Shown in pieces: positions 1-4,716 of a DNA stretch of 12,559 bases. The DNA is from Atopobiaceae bacterium (GTDB taxonomy: Bacteria > Actinomycetota > Coriobacteriia > Coriobacteriales > Atopobiaceae): positions 1-12,559 of the forward strand of contig JAFWLX010000134.1 of NCBI GenBank assembly GCA_017510875.1, written 5' to 3'. How positions within the stretch are numbered: position 1 is the stretch's first letter; each line of letters starts with the position of its first letter. Made by a program: the position numbers and the translations under genes. The notes under the pieces are model-generated. The model was not told the DNA's origin. It saw nothing but the letters and a program-made list of their open reading frames with translations, and ran no database searches.

Positions 1-2
1 GG

Positions 3-179
3 CCGCAGTCCACTCGCAACCTCGTGCTCTGGCGGGCGCCGACCTCCCTGCTACCATTGTCGCACGCGTGGTGGCTTTGCGGCTCGATGGCTTTCGTGCT
101 CGTTTGTGCCGCCGCCTTCGGCGGCGGCATGGTTGCAATTAGGGCATTCAGGTTATATAACCCAACAATCTTGGTGTAG
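3..179 (+). CDS. C-terminal fragment of an unidentified membrane protein (5' end outside window)
   Basis: Reading frame 3 is open from the first bases to a TAG at 177-179 and encodes about 58 residues. Third codon positions in this frame are mostly G or C, as in the genes further along, whereas the other two frames lack that bias. The peptide has a tryptophan-containing hydrophobic stretch (WWLCGSMAFVLVCAAAFGGG) that looks like a terminal transmembrane helix, followed by a short basic tail (AIRAFRLYNPTILV). I do not recognise the family and assign no function. The GCC-rich perfect hairpin at 108-128 falls in phase here (Ala-Ala-Ala-Phe-Gly-Gly-Gly), so it is more simply explained as coding sequence than as a terminator. 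The alternative is that this is non-coding flank. The start lies upstream of the window. Confidence 0.5.
   Translation, partial: PQSTRNLVLWRAPTSLLPLSHAWWLCGSMAFVLVCAAAFGGGMVAIRAFRLYNPTILV
133..161 (+). promoter_or_regulatory. Candidate promoter for htrA, overlapping a 12-bp palindrome
   Basis: TTGCAA (133-138) and TATAAC (156-161) are separated by 17 bases and match the -35 and -10 consensus at 4 of 6 and 5 of 6 positions. The -10 lies inside a perfect 12-bp palindrome, GGTTATATAACC (151-162), which could be an operator. The promoter would sit within the last codons of the upstream partial gene and give a 5' untranslated region of about 155 bases. That leader contains a small hairpin, GTGTGC/GCACAC (233-247). 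Assignment is by eye only. Confidence 0.33.
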
Positions 180-325
180 CATTTTCTTTCAGGAAACCAT
201 TAGGCTTGTTACACTTGCATGATGACGTTTCCGTGTGCTTCGCACACCAGGATTAGGGGTACAGTTTCAACGTCAAACAAACGTGTGTGCAGATGCATGA
301 GTCACGTAAGAGAAAGGTTAGATGC

Positions 326-1753
326 ATGGATAATTTTGATAACGGTCGTCCTCCGTTTCCAATGTCAGATGATGAGGCGCAGAGAACGGCGCAAGTTCCT
401 CCCGTAGACCCTCAGACCAACAGACGGATGCCGGTCACAGACGCTGTGCCTAATCCCGCTTCTCTTGTGGACCAGCCGGCCAAGAAGGCAGTTGGTACCG
501 TAAAGTCGCTGGTAACAGGCATAGTGGGAGGTGCAATCAGCGCGGCTTTGGTCTCTTGTGCCATCAGCGCCATTGGCTCTCGTGTTCCAGCGCAGCTCAA
601 GCAGGTTCCCACCACCGAGAGCGCTGCCGGTCAGACCATCTCGATAAACGCCATCACCGAAGACACGGCCGTTTCAAAGGCGGTTGCCGCCAAGTGCCTG
701 CCATCGGTAGTGTCGGTATACGTGTCATCGAGCATGGGCTCGGGTTTGGGTTCTGGCTCCATCCTCGATACCGATGGCAATATCCTGACTAACTTCCACG
801 TAGTCGAGGGTGCCGAGCAGATCTCGGTCACCATTGGCAACAAGAGCTACGAAGCCACTCTCGTGGGCACCGATGCCTCCTCCGACCTGGCGGTCGTTCA
901 TGCCAATCTCGATGGTGACACAGTGACGCCCATTGAGGTAGGCGACTCAAGCGCCTTGGTGGTTGGCGATTGGGTCATGACCATCGGTAGCCCCTTTGGC
1001 TTGGATCAGTCAGTGTCTGCGGGTATCGTGAGCTCGCTCTCGCGCAACCAGCTCATGCAATCTGCCTCGGGCAACACCCTCTATACCAACCTGATTCAGA
1101 CTGACGCTTCCATCAACCCGGGAAACTCGGGCGGTGCACTGGTCAACTCCCAGGGCCAGCTGGTGGGTATCCCCACACTGTTCTCCTCTGACACAGAGTC
1201 GTTTGCCGGCATCGGTTTTGCCATCCCAAGCAACTACGCCATAGAGGTCGCGAACAAGATTATCGCGGGCGAGCAGGTGACCCATGCCTACATTGGTCTT
1301 TCCATGCAGACGGTCAATGCCCAGAACGCGCAGCGCTACAACTTTGCGGTCAACCAGGGCGCTTACGTTGCCGAGGTGAGCGCGGGTAGTCCGGCAGAGG
1401 CTGCAGGCATCCAGCAGGGCGACATTATCATCAAGCTTGGTGACGAAGCAATCACCTCTGCTGACGGTATGATCCTGGCAGTGCGTGGCCACAAGATTGG
1501 TGAGACGACCACCATCACCTTCATGCGCGGTGACCAAGAGATGACAGCTGAGGTCACCTTTAGCGACGATTTGGCCTTGCAGCAGCAGCTGACGATGCAA
1601 CAGGAGCAGAAGCAGGATGAGAGCGGTGGCATGCTTGACCAGGGTAACCCCTTTGGGGATTACGGCAATGGCTATGATGACATGAGCTATGAGGATATCC
1701 TCGAGTACCTGTTCAACAACCATCACGGTGGAAGCTACGAGTTGAGCGAGTAA
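326..1753 (+). CDS. htrA: HtrA/DegP-type serine protease, membrane-anchored, one PDZ domain
   Basis: 475 residues. Residues 1-55 form a charged cytoplasmic segment and residues 61-83 one hydrophobic helix acting as an uncleaved anchor, so the protease domain (about 105-312) should lie outside the membrane. The trypsin-like triad is visible: His158 in TNFHVV, Asp187 in SSDLAV and Ser268 in INPGNSGGAL. A PDZ domain follows (about 320-412; GAYVAEVSAGSPAEAAGIQ and GDIIIKLGDEAI). HtrA proteases degrade or refold misfolded envelope and secreted proteins, and PDZ domains bind exposed C termini. After the PDZ there is an unusual tail of about 60 residues, first Gln-rich (QQQLTMQQEQKQ) and then acidic and aromatic. 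The ATG at 326 is chosen because AGAAAGG (311-317) precedes it by 8 bases. The frame extends back to a GTG at 287 and an ATG at 293 without a comparable site. It appears monocistronic, closed by the terminator at 1781-1809. Confidence 0.93.
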   Translation: MDNFDNGRPPFPMSDDEAQRTAQVPPVDPQTNRRMPVTDAVPNPASLVDQPAKKAVGTVKSLVTGIVGGAISAALVSCAISAIGSRVPAQLKQVPTTESAAGQTISINAITEDTAVSKAVAAKCLPSVVSVYVSSSMGSGLGSGSILDTDGNILTNFHVVEGAEQISVTIGNKSYEATLVGTDASSDLAVVHANLDGDTVTPIEVGDSSALVVGDWVMTIGSPFGLDQSVSAGIVSSLSRNQLMQSASGNTLYTNLIQTDASINPGNSGGALVNSQGQLVGIPTLFSSDTESFAGIGFAIPSNYAIEVANKIIAGEQVTHAYIGLSMQTVNAQNAQRYNFAVNQGAYVAEVSAGSPAEAAGIQQGDIIIKLGDEAITSADGMILAVRGHKIGETTTITFMRGDQEMTAEVTFSDDLALQQQLTMQQEQKQDESGGMLDQGNPFGDYGNGYDDMSYEDILEYLFNNHHGGSYELSE

Positions 1754-1780
1754 GCTAAAAGTCACCGAATGACGCATGGC

Positions 1781-1809
1781 AAGGGAGGGTCCAAACGGGC
1801 CCTCCCTTT
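1781..1809 (+). terminator. Intrinsic terminator after htrA
   Basis: AAGGGAGGG (1781-1789) pairs with CCCTCCCTT (1800-1808). The stem is extended inward by TCC/GGG (one T-G wobble) to 12 bp around an AAAC loop (1793-1796). The downstream T tract is short and broken (TTTCATT). It begins 27 bases after the htrA stop codon. Confidence 0.72.
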
Positions 1810-1845
1810 CATTGCCTGGAAAACACTTCGCTGGACATTTCAAAA

Positions 1846-1952
1846 AGTGCGTAATCATCTGAAGCTGATGGAGCTGCAGTTGCGTTTGCCAGGCGATTGG
1901 CCTGCATGTTTGTAAGGTGAATCAAGAACTCAAGCAATAATGATTACGCACT
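1846..1952. repeat. 107-bp intergenic segment bounded by a 13-bp perfect inverted repeat
   Basis: AGTGCGTAATCAT at 1846-1858 and its exact reverse complement at 1940-1952 enclose 81 bases. The similarity continues weakly outward (TCAAAA against TTGAAAT read on the other strand). The interior contains a small CAGGC/GCCTG hairpin and no coding signal. It occupies most of the gene-free stretch between the htrA terminator and the metQ terminator (1810-2032). It could be a miniature mobile element or a dispersed repeat, or simply two operator sites in opposite orientation. No target-site duplication is evident. Nothing else recognisable was seen in this stretch except a tandem pair of CCAAATCGGA (2001-2010 and 2014-2023) inside an 8-bp inverted repeat (CTTAGCCC 1986-1993, GGGCTAAG 2029-2036). 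Confidence 0.45.
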
Positions 1953-2032
1953 ATTTCAACTCGATGCGTCTGCTGATAGCTATCTCTTAGCCCTTACGCG
2001 CCAAATCGGAACACCAAATCGGAGCAATGGGC

Positions 2033-2064
2033 TAAGAAAAAGGGCCGCTGCACAAGCGGCCCTT
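2033..2064 (-). terminator. Intrinsic terminator of the metNIQ operon
   Basis: On the minus strand, a 10-bp perfect GC-rich stem (plus-strand arms AAGGGCCGCT 2040-2049 and AGCGGCCCTT 2055-2064, 5-base loop) is followed by TTTTC. It starts 24 bases after the metQ stop codon, where an operon terminator is expected. Confidence 0.85.
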
Positions 2065-2088
2065 ACAGAAAGCCATAGGCTTCTCATC

Positions 2089-2928
2089 CTAGAATGCCGG
2101 AAGCACGTCCTCGCCAAAGTTGTCGGAAAGGTACTTCTTGAAGTCTTCGGTCTGCAGCACTGCAACCAGGGCAAGGATGCGCTCGTCCTTCTCCTTGGCG
2201 GGAGTGGTGCAGATGATGTTGGCGTATTCCTCGAAGGCGATGCCGCTGGCCTCTTCAAGCACAAGGGCGTCGCTGGCGTGCAGGCCGGCCTCGATGGCGT
2301 AGTTGCCGTTGATGGCGGCAAAGTCAACGTCTTCAAGGGCGCGCGGGGTGGCTGCCGCCTCGATCTCGCGGAAGGTCACCTTGTGCGGGTTGTCGGCGAT
2401 GTCGTTGGGGGTTGCGCCAAGGTCATCGGGGTTCTTGAGCGTGATGATGCCGGCCTGCTGAAGCAGCAGCAGGGCGCGGGCCTCGTTGGTGGGGTCGTTG
2501 GGCACGGCAATCTCGGCACCGTCGGCAATCTTGGTGAGGTCGCTCGACTTGCCGGCATAGATGCCAAAGGGCTCGTAGTGGATCTTGGCCACGCTCACCA
2601 GGTCCTCGTTGTTCTGCTCGTCGTAGTCTTTCAGGTAGTTGATGTGCTGGAAGTAGTTGGCATCAAGCTCGCCGTTGAACACAACCTCGTTGGGCTGTAC
2701 GTAGTCGGTAAACTCGGTTACCTGAAGCTCGATACCCTGCTCGGCCAGAAGGGGAGCGGCAAACTCGTTGAGGATCTTGGCATGAGGATCAGGCGTAGCG
2801 GCCACGGTGAGGACATTGGTGCTACTGGCAGCCGTGCTGCTAGACGAGCCACTGCCCCCGCAACCTGCGAGGATGGCCGATGCGGCAACGCCAAAGCTGA
2901 CCGAGACAAACGTACGACGGGTAATCAT
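2089..2928 (-). CDS. metQ: Methionine-binding lipoprotein of an ABC importer (NlpA/MetQ family)
   Basis: 279 residues. The N terminus MITRRTFVSVSFG leads into a hydrophobic stretch and a lipobox LAGC, with Cys23 as the lipidated residue, followed by a Ser-rich linker (24-37). The mature protein shows MetQ/NlpA family signatures: GELDANYFQHINYL (87-99), AVPNDPTNEARALLLLQ (141-157) and INGNYAIEAGL (206-216). Family members capture extracellular methionine, often D-methionine as well, and deliver it to MetI/MetN. The start is supported by AAAGGAG about 7 bases upstream of the ATG. It is third in the operon, 63 bases after metI, and is followed by a strong terminator. The paired arginines (TRRTFV) resemble a Tat signal, so export by Tat rather than Sec is possible. 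Substrate assignment rests on operon context as well as sequence. Confidence 0.9.
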   Translation of the reverse strand: MITRRTFVSVSFGVAASAILAGCGGSGSSSSTAASSTNVLTVAATPDPHAKILNEFAAPLLAEQGIELQVTEFTDYVQPNEVVFNGELDANYFQHINYLKDYDEQNNEDLVSVAKIHYEPFGIYAGKSSDLTKIADGAEIAVPNDPTNEARALLLLQQAGIITLKNPDDLGATPNDIADNPHKVTFREIEAAATPRALEDVDFAAINGNYAIEAGLHASDALVLEEASGIAFEEYANIICTTPAKEKDERILALVAVLQTEDFKKYLSDNFGEDVLPAF

Positions 2929-2971
2929 TGCTTTCTCCTTTACTTTGTGCCTGATGGCAGGATGTACGGAT

Positions 2972-2987
2972 GCGAGCGTAGGCTCGC
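2972..2987 (-). other. Small hairpin between metI and metQ
   Basis: A perfect 6-bp GC-rich stem (GCGAGC 2972-2977, GCTCGC 2982-2987) with a 4-base loop begins 4 bases after the metI stop on the minus strand. No T tract follows, so it is not a terminator by itself. It could stabilise the downstream metQ message after processing, as binding-protein mRNAs are often more abundant than those of the rest of the operon. That role is inference only. Confidence 0.35.
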
Positions 2988-2991
2988 GCTT

Positions 2992-3687
2992 TTACTCATG
3001 GCTCATGTGCATTCTCTTGCGATGGTCAATATGGCTGGCAATGATGTCACAGGTGCTTTGAATGATCTGTACCAGAACAATGAGCAAGATGACGGTAACC
3101 ACCATGACCTCGTCCTCATAGCGGTAGTAGCCATAGCGAATGGCAATGTCACCAAGGCCGCCTGCTCCTACGGCACCTGCAATTGCGGTGTATCCCAACA
3201 CCGAGATGAGCGTGATGGACACGCCGCGTACGATGGAGGGAAGAGCCTCGGGCAAGAGTGCCGACCACACAATGCGCGGAATGGATGCGCCACAGGCCTC
3301 GGCCGCCTCGATGGAATCGTGTGGCACCTCGGAAAGCGACTGCTCTATCATACGTGCCACAAAAGGCGTGGCCGAGACCACCAAAGGTGGCATGACGCCT
3401 ACGACACCCATGGTGGTGTGCACAAGTGCCCTGGTAAACGGCATAAGCGCAACCAGCAGGATGATAAAGGGGATGGAGCGGGTCATGTTGACCACCCATC
3501 CCAGCACGGCATTGAACAGCGGCATGGGGTGATGGCCGGTTGGTGAGGTTACGTAGAGCACCACGCCCACAATCAGGCCCAGCGCATAGGCAAAGCCCGA
3601 TGAGATAAACACCATGGCCAACGTGTCGATTGTTCCCTGCATAAGGAGGTTTCCATAGTTGGCGAAGAACTCGCTGAGATTAGGCAT
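2992..3687 (-). CDS. metI: Methionine ABC importer permease
   Basis: 231 residues, close to the usual size (E. coli MetI is about 217). About five membrane segments can be seen, roughly 19-46, 57-80, 93-112, 152-175 and 194-212. The cytoplasmic coupling loop typical of importer permeases (EAA motif) is at 127-141 (EAAEACGASIPRIVW), with the conserved Gly at 133. Two MetI protomers form the channel and contact MetN through this loop. The start ATG overlaps the end of metN by 8 bases, so translation is likely coupled. An AAGGGTGAG-like site inside the end of metN precedes it. It lies between metN and metQ in the standard order. Confidence 0.93.
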   Translation of the reverse strand: MPNLSEFFANYGNLLMQGTIDTLAMVFISSGFAYALGLIVGVVLYVTSPTGHHPMPLFNAVLGWVVNMTRSIPFIILLVALMPFTRALVHTTMGVVGVMPPLVVSATPFVARMIEQSLSEVPHDSIEAAEACGASIPRIVWSALLPEALPSIVRGVSITLISVLGYTAIAGAVGAGGLGDIAIRYGYYRYEDEVMVVTVILLIVLVQIIQSTCDIIASHIDHRKRMHMSHE

Positions 3688-4420
3688 TCCAACTCACCCT
3701 TCCCAGAAGAGCCTTGGTGGTCTCGTCTTGTGGGTCGGCAAAGATGCGCTCTACCGGCCCTTGCTCTACCACGCGTCCGTGCACAAGAACGGTGACGTTG
3801 TTGCAAATGCGCTCCACTACGTCCATGGAGTGCGTGATGACAAGGATGGTGGTGCCCGTCTCCTTGTTAATCTGGTGCAGCAGGTCAAGAATCAGCTGTG
3901 TGCTGGCTGGATCGAGTGCGGAGGTTGCCTCGTCGCAGAGTATGTACTCGGGGTCGCAGGCAAGGGCGCGGGCAATGGCCACGCGCTGCTGCTGTCCGCC
4001 CGAGAGCTGCGAGGGGTATGAGTTTGCCTTGTCGGCAAGCCCCACGCGTGCAAGCAGCTCCTTGGCCTTGGCACGGTCATCATCAGTGATGCGTCCCTTG
4101 CTTGCCAAGAACGGGAAGCACACGTTATCGAGTGCGGTCTTTTGCAGGAGCAGGCCAAAGCCCTGGAAGATCATGGCCACGCGCCTGCGGTAGGCACGCA
4201 GTGCAGCGCCTGTGAGGTCGGTCACATCTTGGCCGTCCACAATGACGCGTCCTGAAGTGGGCCTCTCAAGCAGATTGACACAGCGCACAAGGGTTGACTT
4301 GCCAGCGCCAGAGATGCCAATGATGCCAAAGATGTCTCCATCGTCAATGTCGATAGAGACGCCATTTAAGGCATGTATGCCACCTGGATAGTGCTTGGTA
4401 ATGTTTTGAAGGGATATCAC
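3680..4420 (-). CDS. metN: Methionine ABC importer ATPase lacking the C-terminal NIL domain
   Basis: 246 residues with a complete nucleotide-binding domain: Walker A GISGAGKS (35-42), Q-loop Gln86, signature LSGGQQQR (139-146), Walker B YILCDE (159-164, Glu164 catalytic), D-loop SALD and switch His197. The start is GTG at 4418-4420, preceded by GCGGAG at 7 bases. The protein ends at about residue 246, shortly after the core fold. Well-studied MetN proteins (E. coli, B. subtilis) are about 340 residues because they carry a C-terminal NIL/ACT-like domain that binds methionine and inhibits transport. This copy lacks it. The frame ends cleanly by overlapping metI (ATGCCTAA), so this is not a recent truncation. 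It is first in the operon, so the substrate is inferred mainly from MetQ and MetI. Confidence 0.92.
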   Translation of the reverse strand: MISLQNITKHYPGGIHALNGVSIDIDDGDIFGIIGISGAGKSTLVRCVNLLERPTSGRVIVDGQDVTDLTGAALRAYRRRVAMIFQGFGLLLQKTALDNVCFPFLASKGRITDDDRAKAKELLARVGLADKANSYPSQLSGGQQQRVAIARALACDPEYILCDEATSALDPASTQLILDLLHQINKETGTTILVITHSMDVVERICNNVTVLVHGRVVEQGPVERIFADPQDETTKALLGRVSWNA

Positions 4421-4585
4421 CAGATTGCTCCGCTCGAACCATGAGTTGGATGGGGGCGGCCTCTTGCAGGAGGCTACCCAAGAAGGCGCCCGGTCTTGCC
4501 ATGCACAAGCGTCATGGCAAGTTGCCCGGGCTTGGGCATCTTACGCATGGCCATCATCGTTGTATGTGCGGACGCAGTATTCATG
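4421..4585 (-). promoter_or_regulatory. Structured 5' leader of the metNIQ operon (unassigned, possible riboswitch)
   Basis: If transcription starts from the promoter at 4592-4621, metN has an untranslated leader of about 165 bases. It can form one long hairpin spanning 4477-4536 with three stacked stems (plus-strand arms): CCCAAG/CTTGGG (4477-4482, 4531-4536), CCCGG/CCGGG (4489-4493, 4526-4530) and TTGCCATG/CATGGCAA (4496-4503, 4513-4520), with a 9-base loop. A second small hairpin, GCCTC/GAGGC (4459-4474), follows it on the minus strand, before the GTG start. No T tract follows either hairpin, so attenuation by an intrinsic terminator is not evident. In the RNA sense, GGGCAAC before the top stem and GGGCGCC after it faintly recall the core of SAM-I/SAM-IV riboswitches, but the P1/P2 elements and the GAUGAA segment of SAM-I are not recognisable. 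Class therefore left open. Confidence 0.4.
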
Positions 4586-4591
4586 TGTGAA

Positions 4592-4621
4592 ACCATAGCT
4601 CCTATGGACGGCATGCGTCAA
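4592..4621 (-). promoter_or_regulatory. Candidate metNIQ promoter with a palindrome over the -10
   Basis: On the minus strand, TTGACG (plus 4616-4621) matches the -35 consensus at 5 of 6 positions. After 18 bases comes TATGGT (plus 4592-4597), matching the -10 at 4 of 6. A 15-bp inverted repeat, CCATAG-CTC-CTATGG (4593-4607), covers the -10 and half the spacer, an ideal position for a repressor operator. The repressor is not identifiable from this window. Confidence 0.45.
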
Positions 4622-4653
4622 CCGCACAAGAGGAATGAAACGAAACCGTAGCA

Positions 4654-4678
4654 CGTGCACGGCCAGTGGCCGCGCACG
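4654..4678. repeat. 25-bp imperfect inverted repeat between metN and copA
   Basis: CGTGC-a-CGGCC (4654-4664) and GGCCG-c-GCACG (4668-4678) are complementary except for one opposed A/C pair, around a 3-base centre AGT. It lies about 40-65 bases upstream of the first possible copA start, in the divergent intergenic region. It could be an operator for copA or a hairpin in RNA. It is not a match to the CopY box TACANNTGTA. CsoR sites are GC-rich palindromes but vary too much to call by eye. Confidence 0.4.
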
Positions 4679-4716
4679 AGTCTGCCAAATGCAGAGCGGT
4701 TTGCTCTCTGGGATAG

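Noticed and set aside
108..128. GCC/GGC hairpin as a terminator
   Set aside because: The stem is strong but no T tract follows, and it is in phase with the upstream partial coding frame as Ala and Gly codons.
2278..3546. Long plus-strand open frame across metQ and metI
   Set aside because: It is antisense to two recognisable genes and crosses their boundary. Composition is that of a mirror frame, with no recognisable domain.
4477..4540. Direct assignment of the metN leader as a SAM-I riboswitch
   Set aside because: Only a GGCAAC-like core and location agree. The P1/P2 architecture and the GAUGAA element are not visible, so only an unassigned structured leader is reported.
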